Below, in pieces: positions 17,373-25,515 of a DNA stretch of 64,000 nt. The notes under the pieces are model-generated. The model was not told the DNA's origin. It saw only the letters and a program-made list of their open reading frames with translations, and made no database searches. Where the stretch lies: contig PEFW01000011.1 in the NCBI GenBank assembly GCA_002890675.1, positions 1 through 64,000 on the forward strand, read 5' to 3'. Source of the DNA: Candidatus Methylaffinis lahnbergensis (GTDB taxonomy: Bacteria > Pseudomonadota > Alphaproteobacteria > Rhizobiales > Beijerinckiaceae). Every line of letters begins with the position of its first letter. Within the stretch, counting starts at the first letter, position 1. The position numbers and the translations under genes are program-made.

Positions 17373-18767
17373 GTGCAACTTTCGCGCGGGACTTTGGGAG
17401 CTGGCTTCGCGGCTGTGACAATTGGAGGGGCCCTGCTCGCGCTGGCGGGGGTGGTATTCAATTCCTTCGACAATCCGCCATTGGCGCCGGCTAATCCCGC
17501 GCCGGCTTCTCCGACGCCGGCTACAGTCGTACCGGCTACTCCGGCGCCGCCTACTTTCGCGCTTGCTATTCCCGCGAAGCCAGTGCCGCTGAAACCCGCC
17601 CTGCCCCTTGGCATTTCGCCGCAGCTCTATGCCCAGGCCGTGCCGCCAGGGCACGAGCCGACGGCGCAACTTGCCGCTCTCGGCGAAAAATTGTTCAAGG
17701 ACAAGCGCCTTTCGGTCGATGACTCGGTCGCGTGTGAAACCTGCCACGATCCCACCAAGGGATTTACCGATCATCGCGGCGGCGCAACCTCGGCGGGCGT
17801 CCAGGATCAGCATGGCCAGCGCAATGCGCCGACCGTGTTGAACGCGATGTTTCAAGCGTCGCAATTCTGGGATGGCCGCGCGCCCGCGCTCGAGGATCAG
17901 GCCAAGCTTCCGATTCTCAATCCGGTGGAAATGGGCCAAAAGTCTCCCGGCGATGTCGTCGCAAAGGTCGCCAAGATCCAGGAATATTCGGACGCGTTCA
18001 AATCGCTCTTGGGGCGCGATTTCACTTACGAAGATATCGCCGCCGCGATAGCGGCTTTCGAGCGCACGCAATATTCCGCCAATTCGCCGTTCGATAGCTT
18101 CTTGGCTGGGGACCCTCAGGCCGTCAGCGAGGCGGCGCAGCGTGGCTGGGCGTTGTTCCAAGGCAAGGGGCGCTGCAGCTCCTGCCACGCGTTCAACGCG
18201 GTGTCGCCACTCTTCTCCGACCAGAAGTTTCACAATATCGGGATCGCCGCGCACAAGCAAGACTTTGCTGGGCTTGCCCGCAAGGCGCTTGCCATCTTGA
18301 GGACCGGCGATACGAAGCAGATCGACGAACTCGCCTTACAGACATCTTATTCCGAGCTCGGTCGGTTCCTGGTGACCAAAAACCCGGCCGACATCGGTGC
18401 CTTTAAAAGCGAGACCCTCCGCAATATCGGGATCACCGGGCCCTATATGCACGATGGCTCTCTCGCTACCCTTTGGGATGTGATGGACCATTACAACAAG
18501 GGCGGCGTTCCAAATCCGTTTCTCGATGGCGGGATGCAGCGTCTTGCGTTGACCGAAGCCGAAATCGACGATCTTGTTGCTTTCCTCTTCACCCTCACCG
18601 ACGACCGCTTCGCCGATTTCAACAAGGCGGAGTTAGGCCGGCAAACATCGCTCAAAACCAACCGGCCGCAGCGTGAAACAGATGTCGCCGAAGGCAAGAA
18701 GGGTGACCTCGGAGATATCGGGACCAATCCGGATCTGCGCAATCCGGCGTCAATCGGCGCCTATTGA
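17373..18767 (+). CDS. Di-haem cytochrome c peroxidase (MauG/CcpA family)
   Basis: Periplasmic two-haem peroxidase, 464 aa from a GTG preceded by ggagga. One N-terminal hydrophobic anchor (about 10-31) is followed by a 45-residue Pro/Ala linker. Haem sites are CETCH (121-125) and CSSCH (268-272); the LFKDKRLS and RNAPTVLNAMFQASQFWDGR motifs and the C-terminal TLRNIGITGPYMHDGS are typical of the family. It reduces H2O2 or, like MauG, performs oxidative maturation. It leads a likely operon with an exported phosphoesterase and a SoxA-like cytochrome, so this may be a dedicated electron-transfer set. Confidence 0.9.
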   Translation: MQLSRGTLGAGFAAVTIGGALLALAGVVFNSFDNPPLAPANPAPASPTPATVVPATPAPPTFALAIPAKPVPLKPALPLGISPQLYAQAVPPGHEPTAQLAALGEKLFKDKRLSVDDSVACETCHDPTKGFTDHRGGATSAGVQDQHGQRNAPTVLNAMFQASQFWDGRAPALEDQAKLPILNPVEMGQKSPGDVVAKVAKIQEYSDAFKSLLGRDFTYEDIAAAIAAFERTQYSANSPFDSFLAGDPQAVSEAAQRGWALFQGKGRCSSCHAFNAVSPLFSDQKFHNIGIAAHKQDFAGLARKALAILRTGDTKQIDELALQTSYSELGRFLVTKNPADIGAFKSETLRNIGITGPYMHDGSLATLWDVMDHYNKGGVPNPFLDGGMQRLALTEAEIDDLVAFLFTLTDDRFADFNKAELGRQTSLKTNRPQRETDVAEGKKGDLGDIGTNPDLRNPASIGAY

Positions 18768-18879
18768 GAGCATGATCTTCGAAAATCGCATTCTCTAGCT
18801 AGGTGGCCGAACAGTAAAACAACAAAGATAGACGGCGAAAATGTTTCACGCAAAACGTTTTCGCCAGGGGAGCAACGTC

Positions 18880-20004
18880 ATGGCGCACAAGAGCATCGAG
18901 ACCAAGTATTACGAGGAGCGCGCCTCATTTTTCGGGGATCTCACCCGGTTGGGCGCGCTCTCCCGGCGCGGCTTTCTCCAAGTCGCCGGAGTTTCCGCCG
19001 GGATCGCCGCCGCGAAGGGGCTGATCGTTCCGCAGAGCTTCCAGCTGATCGAGATCGCGCAAGCGGCGGAGACGGCGACGCCCGCTTTTACCATCGCCTA
19101 TATCTCCGACACCCATCTTTACACCCGCAAGGTGAACGACCGTTTCGTACGGTCTGCGGTGAAAGCGGTGGAAGAGGTCAATGCACTCGACCCGCAGCCC
19201 GATTTTGTTCTCTTCGGCGGCGATCTGGCCCAGCTTGGCCGACCGGAGGAACTCGATCTCGGCGCCCAGATTTTGAAGGATCTCAAGGCCCCCCTAAAGA
19301 TGATGGTCGGCGAACACGACTGGTTCCTCGACATGGGCGAGCATTGGCGGTCCTTGTTCGGGCCCTCCCAATATTCGTTCAATTACAAGGGCATTCATTT
19401 CGTAACCCTGATGAGCGTTCAGGAAAAGGATTTCTGGACCGCGCGGGGCATGACTCCTGAGGAGCGGATGCACACCGTCGCCGGGCTTGACAATGGCGTC
19501 CAATCGCGCTTCGAGGTCGGACCGGAAGGGCGCCATTGGCTGCAAACTGATCTCGCGGCGATCGACAAAAAGACGCCCATCGTCATTTTCTCCCACTCGC
19601 CTCTCTACAAATATTACCGCAATTGGAACTTTTGGACGGAGGACGCCGACGACGTGCAGGCGATCCTCGCTAAATTCGATACGGTGTCCGTAATTCACGG
19701 CCACACCCATCAGCTTCTTCTCAACCGCATTGGCAACATCAGCTTCTATGGGCTGCTCTCGACCGCTTGGCCATGGCCCTACGCCCCCGAGGGACTGCCG
19801 AAGCTCACTGTCCAAATGAACCGCGCCGACCCCTTCAACGCCTTCGACGGCTGCGGCGATGGTCAACTCAATGTGCTGGCGTCGGGCATGATCGACAAGG
19901 TTTATAATCTTTGGAACCGCAATCCCGTCACCGTGCGGGCAAATTATCTTTCGTCGAACGGCACGAAGGATCGCCCCGGGGCGACGACGCTTTCCAGCTA
20001 TTGA
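18880..20004 (+). CDS. Tat-exported metallophosphoesterase
   Basis: 374 aa calcineurin-like phosphoesterase. The N-terminus has a twin-arginine motif LSRRGFLQVAG (Arg29-Arg30) and a hydrophobic stretch ending QAAE, indicating folded export. Metal motifs are SDTH, GGDL, GEHD, FSHSPL and GHTH, in the canonical order. I chose ATG 18880 for the aggggagc upstream; an in-frame ATG at 18841 adds 13 residues. It lies between the di-haem peroxidase and a cytochrome c, with 8 nt to the latter. Substrate unknown. Confidence 0.9.
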   Translation: MAHKSIETKYYEERASFFGDLTRLGALSRRGFLQVAGVSAGIAAAKGLIVPQSFQLIEIAQAAETATPAFTIAYISDTHLYTRKVNDRFVRSAVKAVEEVNALDPQPDFVLFGGDLAQLGRPEELDLGAQILKDLKAPLKMMVGEHDWFLDMGEHWRSLFGPSQYSFNYKGIHFVTLMSVQEKDFWTARGMTPEERMHTVAGLDNGVQSRFEVGPEGRHWLQTDLAAIDKKTPIVIFSHSPLYKYYRNWNFWTEDADDVQAILAKFDTVSVIHGHTHQLLLNRIGNISFYGLLSTAWPWPYAPEGLPKLTVQMNRADPFNAFDGCGDGQLNVLASGMIDKVYNLWNRNPVTVRANYLSSNGTKDRPGATTLSSY

Positions 20005-20012
20005 GGAAGACC

Positions 20013-20678
20013 ATGCGCCCCCACCGTCTCGCATTCGTTCTCTCGCTCGCCGCGGGGCCTGCCTTGGCCGGAAGCGATGTGCCGCGCCATCAGCTAACGC
20101 CTTCCCCGGAAGGCAATCTCGTCGTCGGTCTTTGCGACGGCGAAACCTCGATCGAGGTGAAGGGCGTCAAGCCCGGCGATCAATTGACGCGCGAGCAAGG
20201 GCAACAGATCGCCGGCGCGCTCATGCAAGAATGGCGGCAAAAGCATCCCGATGCCGAATGGATTGTCGCCGCGGCCGATGGCGCGCCCGAAGCGCCGGGC
20301 GCGGGCGCTTCCGCCGAGAGTCAGTTCCAGACCTACGGCGCCTTTACCGGGCGCGACCGCCGGATTTGGCAAGAGTCGACCGAACGCTTGGTCGCGGAAG
20401 GCAAACGCATTTTTCACGATGACAAGGCGCTTGGCGGCACCAATGCCGTATCCTGCGACATGTGCCATCCGGACGCCTCCAACACCCATCCCGAAACCTA
20501 TCCCAAGTTTCAAGTCCAGCTGGGGCGCGTCGCCCTGCTCCGCGACATGATCAACTGGTGCATCGAAAATCCGGTGCGCGGCAAGCCTTTCGCGGACGAC
20601 GATCCGCGGCTTAAGGCTCTCGAGGCCTACATCCTCGCGCAACGGAAGGGGATCGCGCTCGACTACGGCAAGCACTGA
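20013..20678 (+). CDS. Exported monohaem cytochrome c, SoxA-like
   Basis: 221 aa with a signal peptide (about 1-19, ending ALAG). Haem motif CDMCH at 148-152. The following segment, GRVALLRDMINWCIENPVRG and LEAYILAQRKG, resembles the SoxA haem domain, including a second conserved cysteine (Cys183) that in SoxA carries the active-site modification. It starts 8 nt after the phosphoesterase with tgagga upstream, so it is almost certainly co-transcribed. No other sox genes are nearby; a role in sulfur oxidation is only one option. Confidence 0.8.
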   Translation: MRPHRLAFVLSLAAGPALAGSDVPRHQLTPSPEGNLVVGLCDGETSIEVKGVKPGDQLTREQGQQIAGALMQEWRQKHPDAEWIVAAADGAPEAPGAGASAESQFQTYGAFTGRDRRIWQESTERLVAEGKRIFHDDKALGGTNAVSCDMCHPDASNTHPETYPKFQVQLGRVALLRDMINWCIENPVRGKPFADDDPRLKALEAYILAQRKGIALDYGKH

Positions 20679-20701
20679 GCTTTGGCCCGCGGCGGACACC
20701 T

Positions 20702-21376
20702 TCAGCCCGCGCGAAAACGCAGCCGCAGCTTTGCCGCGAGGGCGCGCGCGTTCCGCTTGAGCTTGACGGAAAAAGCCCAGACCCACGTTGCCCGCGCCCA
20801 TGACCGCAGCTTTGCCGCAAGAGCGCGCGCGTTTCGCTTGAGCTTGACGGAGAAAGCCCAGACCCGCGTTGCCCGCGCCCATGCGAGAAGACGATCGCGA
20901 ATGCCGGTCAACCAAGCCATGAGTTTGGCGAACCACGGAATCGTTTTGAGCTTCCCCTGCCCCGCGTGATAAATCCGGTCCATGATGAGGAGGCTCACGA
21001 GATAAGCCATTGCCATTGTAACGAGGCCGGTCGCGAATTGTCCTTTTGTCATCAAATACAAGGCATAGATTTTGGCGGGTTCCGCGAAGGCGAAGGGAAC
21101 GGCGAGCAAGGCAAGGATCGCATAAGGCGGAAGCGCGGCGACAATGTCTTGCAGACGAATGACAATCCGAAGTCTTACCACCCATCGCAGCAGCGGGCGG
21201 AACACCGGCGTGACGATGCCGTCGAGAACGACATAGAGGACCACGACGGCGTTTGCCGGGAGCAGGAGCAAGCGGCGCAAGGTGGAATTTTCGTTTATTC
21301 TGGCCAAGAATGTCGTTCCTCTTTGGCCCCGGAAATTGCGCGCGGCGTCAACTCGGGTTCCAGATTCCCCCAGCAT
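20702..21376 (-). CDS. Membrane protein with tandem-duplicated basic tail
   Basis: 224 aa of unrecognised family. Three hydrophobic segments lie at about 35-55, 75-100 and 115-135. The C-terminal 80 residues are strongly basic and contain a 27-residue unit twice in succession (WARATRVWAFSVKLKRNARA then LAAKLRS; the second copy has WARATWVWAFSVKL). At DNA level the unit is an 81-bp tandem repeat, recently duplicated to judge from the few differences. The start is uncertain. Convergent with the cytochrome gene. Confidence 0.65.
   Translation of the reverse strand: MLGESGTRVDAARNFRGQRGTTFLARINENSTLRRLLLLPANAVVVLYVVLDGIVTPVFRPLLRWVVRLRIVIRLQDIVAALPPYAILALLAVPFAFAEPAKIYALYLMTKGQFATGLVTMAMAYLVSLLIMDRIYHAGQGKLKTIPWFAKLMAWLTGIRDRLLAWARATRVWAFSVKLKRNARALAAKLRSWARATWVWAFSVKLKRNARALAAKLRLRFRAG
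20725..20886. repeat. 81-bp tandem repeat (two copies)
   Basis: Copies begin at gcagctttgccgc, positions 20725 and 20806, a period of exactly 81 bp. They are about 90% identical and lie wholly inside the coding region of the neighbouring membrane protein, preserving its frame (27 codons). Confidence 0.8.
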
Positions 21377-21674
21377 GATCGGTACGCTGAGTCGGCGTCC
21401 TTCGCCATAAAGGCAATCGGTCGGTCAAAACTCGCATATGCCAATTTCGAACCGGCGACCGATCCTCCGCGCGGCTTCAACGCAACGGGACACCTCGTCG
21501 CCCTATTGCCGCGACGGCGAGAACCTTACCGAAATTTCCGCGGTGCTCTCAATCGGCTACATGAAGGCGGCGAATATTGTTCCGGCGGCGAAGCCGAAGC
21601 CGCGGCCAGCCCCGCCCTCATCGAATTCGCGGGCGAGCGGCAGCGAAGGCCGTGACACCGCGCAAGCGGCCCGC

Positions 21675-22259
21675 CTATGGCCCCACCCTAAATCTTGGCG
21701 CGTTTCGCTCCTTGATGCCGCCCGTGCCGGCTCCAAGACTGTTGAGATCGCCAAGTCCGCCGGTTCCCGCGCCAATTCCGCTGCCATTGATGCCGCCGGT
21801 ATCCAGACCAAGCTCAAGCCTATCGTTGAGGCCGCCGGTTCCGGCCGGAAGACCGCGGCCGACACCATTGGTGCCGCCCGTTGAGGTCCCCCAGGCCGTG
21901 TTATCTTGAAGACCGCCAGTCCCGACCCGGGTCGTGCTAGAGATTCCGCCGGTGGCGTTCCCCACGCCCAAGCCAGTGCCACCGGTCCCGGCGCCGAGAT
22001 GGCCGGTGCCGACGATCAGTGGCACGTGTATTCCCGGAATCCCGACCCCAGTAATGCCATTAGCGCCAAAGCCAGTGCCGCCAACGCCGCCAGCCCGATT
22101 GACGACGGTGGGCCCCCCCGGCAGACCCCGGGAACCAGCAGCCCCAGCAGCAGGAGCCTGGGCAGCAGGAGCCCCGGCAGCAGGAGCCTGGGCATAAGCG
22201 GCAATCGAGGAGCCGCCAACCAATGCCGCCGCCACGGCCAGGGTCAATCGATACCGCAT
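21675..22259 (-). CDS. Secreted glycine-rich repeat protein
   Basis: 194 aa beginning MRYRLTLAVAAALVGGSSIA with a clear signal peptide ending YAQA. The mature part is Ala/Pro rich (QAPAAGAPAAQAPAAG) and then dominated by GTGG-containing repeats (AGTGG, DTGG, STGG spaced 15-20 residues apart). No known domain. Low complexity and export suggest a surface or periplasmic structural role. I start at the Met of MRYRL (22259), which gives a proper signal sequence; the frame extends 21 codons further upstream. Confidence 0.65.
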   Translation of the reverse strand: MRYRLTLAVAAALVGGSSIAAYAQAPAAGAPAAQAPAAGAAGSRGLPGGPTVVNRAGGVGGTGFGANGITGVGIPGIHVPLIVGTGHLGAGTGGTGLGVGNATGGISSTTRVGTGGLQDNTAWGTSTGGTNGVGRGLPAGTGGLNDRLELGLDTGGINGSGIGAGTGGLGDLNSLGAGTGGIKERNAPRFRVGP

Positions 22260-22328
22260 GTGCCTCTCCGTAATGCTGGCCGGCACCACAGCTTTGGCAC
22301 CGGTCTTGAAAAAAATTACCATAGCATT

Positions 22329-22356
22329 AGCGCATGATTTGCGAAAGTGGAACCCG
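22329..22356. repeat. Dispersed intergenic element, copy 1
   Basis: agcgcatgatttgcgaaagtggaacccg is nearly identical to a segment at 23698. Such 'gcatgat...cgaaagtggaaaccg' elements are common between genes in Rhizobiales genomes. It lies between the Gly-rich protein gene and dcd. Confidence 0.6.
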
Positions 22357-22450
22357 CTGCCGCTCTTGCGTGGAGCCAGGGCCGCGAGTCTAGGTTAATG
22401 GCCCGTGACGCGAGGGGCGGCCTAGCGCGGGCCGCGCGCCGGCGAAGCCC

Positions 22451-23650
22451 TCATTTCGTCCGGAAATGCTTCGACAATTTCAGCCCCTGGCCCTGGTAAT
22501 GCGAGGCGGCGCTCGCGCCGTAAAGGGCCTGCGGCGGCTCGGCCATTTTCTCAAACACAAGACGCCCGATCACCTGGCCATCCTCGAGGATGAATGGAAC
22601 TTCGTGGCTGCGGACTTCGAAAACCGCGCGGGCGCAGGGATGACTGTTCGTGCCCCCGCCGAAGCCAGGATCGAAAAAGCCCGCGTAATGCACCCGGAAT
22701 TCGCCCATGGCGGGGTCGATTGGAACCATTTCGGCGGCGAGATCGGGGGGTATCTGCAACCGTTCCCGTGATGCCAGGATGTAAAATTCGTCCGGGTCGA
22801 GGATCAGCCTCTTGTCCGGCCTGGCGCGGACAGGGTCCCAATAATCGACCAGCCGATATGCGCCGGCTCGGTCCACATCGAGAATATCGGCATGTTTCTG
22901 CGCTCTATAGCCGATTACGCCGTCGATCGGTTCGGCGCTTAAGCCAACCCGAAGAACAAGCCCGTTGCGCCGCAACTCCAAAGCGTGGTCGACAAGCGGC
23001 ATATTTTTATGACGATCGCGCAGGTCCTTGTCCTCGATGCTGAAATCGGTGCGTTCGAGCTGCTGCGAGTTCAGCCTGCGGAAGCGGATCTGATTGAGTT
23101 TCGAGCCCTTGTGCACCCGCACGCTAAAGCTTCGTGGCGAGACTTCGACACAGAGGCGCCCTTCATAGCCGCGCGCCACCCGGTCGAACATATCGCTCTT
23201 GTCAGTGATGAGGCGGGCGAAAATATCGAGGCGGCCGGTCGAGCTTTTCGGATTGGCGATCGCCGAAATACTGTCCGGCAGATTCAAATGCTCGATAAGT
23301 GGGATCACATAGACGCAGCCGCGCTCCAGGACGGCGCCATTGCCGTCGATGTCGATTTCGTCGCCGGCGCTCCCGAGGGCATCGAGGCGCTCGCGAACGG
23401 AGTAGGCCTTGCCTGGCAAAAAGCTCGCGCGTACGCGGTAGGCACGAGCGCCCAAGCGCAGGTCGAGGCTCGCCGGCTGAAACTGCTCGCTCTCGAACTC
23501 GCCTTCGGCCTGAATCATCTTGCGCCGCGCCATCAGCTCGATTTTTTCGCGCGGAAGCAGGCCGAACTGGGTGCCGAACTCATTCGCGCCCAGGAGCGGC
23601 GTGCTCGCGTGCCCCGGCTTGGCAAAAAGGGAGAGCGGCTGGACGGTCAT
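22451..23650 (-). CDS. dcd: 2'-deoxycytidine 5'-triphosphate deaminase (long form)
   Basis: 399 aa. Deaminates dCTP to dUTP, feeding dTMP synthesis. ANPKSSTGRLDIFARLITD is the catalytic trimer motif of the dCTP deaminase/dUTPase fold; FQPASLDLRLG is an N-terminal signature. The length is twice that of E. coli Dcd, because alphaproteobacterial enzymes have a duplicated fold, the second half beginning near residue 210. It is divergent from metZ, a pairing often seen in Rhizobiales. Confidence 0.9.
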   Translation of the reverse strand: MTVQPLSLFAKPGHASTPLLGANEFGTQFGLLPREKIELMARRKMIQAEGEFESEQFQPASLDLRLGARAYRVRASFLPGKAYSVRERLDALGSAGDEIDIDGNGAVLERGCVYVIPLIEHLNLPDSISAIANPKSSTGRLDIFARLITDKSDMFDRVARGYEGRLCVEVSPRSFSVRVHKGSKLNQIRFRRLNSQQLERTDFSIEDKDLRDRHKNMPLVDHALELRRNGLVLRVGLSAEPIDGVIGYRAQKHADILDVDRAGAYRLVDYWDPVRARPDKRLILDPDEFYILASRERLQIPPDLAAEMVPIDPAMGEFRVHYAGFFDPGFGGGTNSHPCARAVFEVRSHEVPFILEDGQVIGRLVFEKMAEPPQALYGASAASHYQGQGLKLSKHFRTK

Positions 23651-23697
23651 GATTGGGTTTTAATGCGTCGCTCGAAAGGGGTTTGCCATGGCGTCTT

Positions 23698-23749
23698 AGC
23701 GCATGATCTGCGAAAGTGGAAACCGGTGTCGCGCAAAGATCATGCGAAA
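23698..23749. repeat. Dispersed palindromic element, copy 2
   Basis: It shares agcgcatgat(c)tgcgaaagtgga with the copy at 22329, and here the hairpin is complete: gcatgatct (23701-23709) pairs with agatcatgc (23737-23745). A second short dyad, gatgcga...tcgcatc, follows at about 23768-23791. It occupies part of the 331-bp dcd-metZ intergenic region. Confidence 0.65.
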
Positions 23750-23981
23750 TCAAAGACCCTAGGGCTTGATGCGAATCAATCTGATCGCATCAATGCTTTA
23801 GGACGAAATAAAACGCGCGTCGCGATGCTTCTTCGCAAATCCCCGTTGTCCACCGGGTTGAGATATTTTTCACCGAGGGGTAAACAATCGGTGGCTCGAT
23901 GGGTCAAAGGCCGCAAGGAAGGCGGGTGGGTTGCCCCTGCCCTACCGGTCGCGACGCGGAGATTTTGACGAGGAGATTTTG

Positions 23982-25208
23982 ATGAACGCTCGCGGGCAAA
24001 AGCCCGACATGAAAACCCTGCATCCGGCGACCCAGCTCGTCCATGGCGGCACCAATCGCTCGCAGTTTGGCGAGGTCTCCGAGGCCCTGTTCCTCACCCA
24101 GGCCTACGCTTACCCGGACATGGAAACGGCCGAGGCGCGGATGAAGGGCGCCGAGCCCGGCTATGTCTATTCGCGCTATTCCAATCCGACTGTCGACATG
24201 TTCCAGCAGCGGATGGCCTTGCTCGAAGGGGCGGAGGCTGCGCGTGCGACGGCGAGCGGCATGGCCGCGGTCACGACGGCGCTGATGGCGCAGCTACGGG
24301 CAGGGAATCATGTGGTCGCGGCGCGCGCCATGTTTGGAGCCTGTCTTTATGTGGTCGAGGATATGCTGCCGCGCTTCGGCGTTCCCTCGACCCTTGTCGA
24401 TGGCGGCGATCTCGCCCAATGGCGCGCGGCGATGCGGCCGGAGACAAAGCTTTTGTTTCTCGAAACCCCGACCAATCCATGTCTTGAAGTCTACGATATC
24501 GCGGCGATCGCGGCCATCGCGCATGAACACGGCGCGCGCCTTATCGTCGACAATGTTTTCGCGACCCCGATTTTGCAAAAGCCGCTTGCGCTTGGGGCCG
24601 ATTGCGTCGTCTATTCGGCAACAAAGCATATCGACGGGCACGGGCGCTGTCTCGGCGGCATTATTCTCGGCGGCCGAGATCTTATCGAAAACGAGATTCA
24701 TCCTTTTTATAAGCAGACCGGTCCGTGCCTGTCGCCGTTCAATGCGTGGGTTTTCCTGAAATCGCTCGAGACGCTGGCCTTGCGCGTTCGCCAGCAGGCG
24801 CAAAACGCCGAGCGGATCGCGGAATTCTTGAGCGGCCACCGCCATGTCTTCAACGTCCGCTATCCTGGCGGGGCGGATCATCCCCAGGCCGAACTCGTCA
24901 AGCGGCAAATGTCCGGCGGCGGCACCCTCGTCTCCTTTGAGGTTCGCGGCGGCAAAGAGGCGGCATTTGCTTTCGGCAACCGGCTTTCCCTCATTTCCAT
25001 TGCAAATAATCTGGGCGATGCGAAGAGCCTCCTCACCCATCCGGCGACGACGACGCATCAAAGGCTGACGCCGGAGGCGCGGGCCGCGCTGGGGGTTACG
25101 GATGGGCTTTTGCGCCTCTCGGCCGGGCTCGAGGATGCGCCCGATCTCATCGCGGATTTGGACGCGGCGCTCGCGGCACTCGACCGCCAGGATCTCGCCG
25201 CCGAGTGA
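23982..25208 (+). CDS. metZ: O-succinylhomoserine sulfhydrylase
   Basis: 408 aa Cys/Met-metabolism PLP enzyme that makes homocysteine directly from O-succinylhomoserine and sulfide. YSRYSNPTVDMFQQRMALLE is the phosphate-binding signature, SATKHIDGHGRCLGG carries the PLP lysine, and NPCLEVYDI and RLSAGLED are family motifs. ATG 23982 follows gaggag; the frame opens 17 codons earlier. The cystathionine enzymes of the same fold are the main alternative, but the HPATQLVHGG start favours MetZ. Confidence 0.9.
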   Translation: MNARGQKPDMKTLHPATQLVHGGTNRSQFGEVSEALFLTQAYAYPDMETAEARMKGAEPGYVYSRYSNPTVDMFQQRMALLEGAEAARATASGMAAVTTALMAQLRAGNHVVAARAMFGACLYVVEDMLPRFGVPSTLVDGGDLAQWRAAMRPETKLLFLETPTNPCLEVYDIAAIAAIAHEHGARLIVDNVFATPILQKPLALGADCVVYSATKHIDGHGRCLGGIILGGRDLIENEIHPFYKQTGPCLSPFNAWVFLKSLETLALRVRQQAQNAERIAEFLSGHRHVFNVRYPGGADHPQAELVKRQMSGGGTLVSFEVRGGKEAAFAFGNRLSLISIANNLGDAKSLLTHPATTTHQRLTPEARAALGVTDGLLRLSAGLEDAPDLIADLDAALAALDRQDLAAE

Positions 25209-25515
25209 TGCGCGTTTCGTAGCGGGCCGCGCCGCGCGGCTGGTAATGTCTCAGTTTGAATTTCAGCTCCCGACCTAAAGCGGTTATTATGATAAGGTCC
25301 GGAATTCAAGAAAATTGCACGGCTCCGAAGTGCTTACAAAATAGGTTGAAATCGCTCATTTCGCCCCCTGACAGCGTCCACATACATGGTTTCGGCGATC
25401 CGCCTCCAGCGCGTGCGGTGAGCGGTGTAAGATTCCCGATGCGCCAAGACGCTGTCGGAGGAGATCGAGGCTCAATGAAATACCTCGAGCTCTTGTCGGG
25501 GTGTGCATTAATCAA
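25209..25515. other. Intergenic DNA left of the insertion sequence
   Basis: About 300 bp with no convincing gene. It contains tcaagaaaattgcacggctc (25306 on), which is loosely similar to the sequence just outside the right end of the IS (tcaagaaatctgcacc at 27182). This could be chance or an older IS scar. Confidence 0.3.

Noticed and set aside
20725..20886. Two-unit repeat as a CRISPR fragment
   Set aside because: The units are 81 bp, contiguous, without spacers, and lie in frame inside a protein gene.
23750..23981. SAM-II riboswitch upstream of metZ
   Set aside because: Such riboswitches occur before methionine genes in alphaproteobacteria, but I could not find the conserved pseudoknot sequences (for example a CCACGUUAAA-like and GCUAAA core); a covariance search with the SAM-II model would decide.
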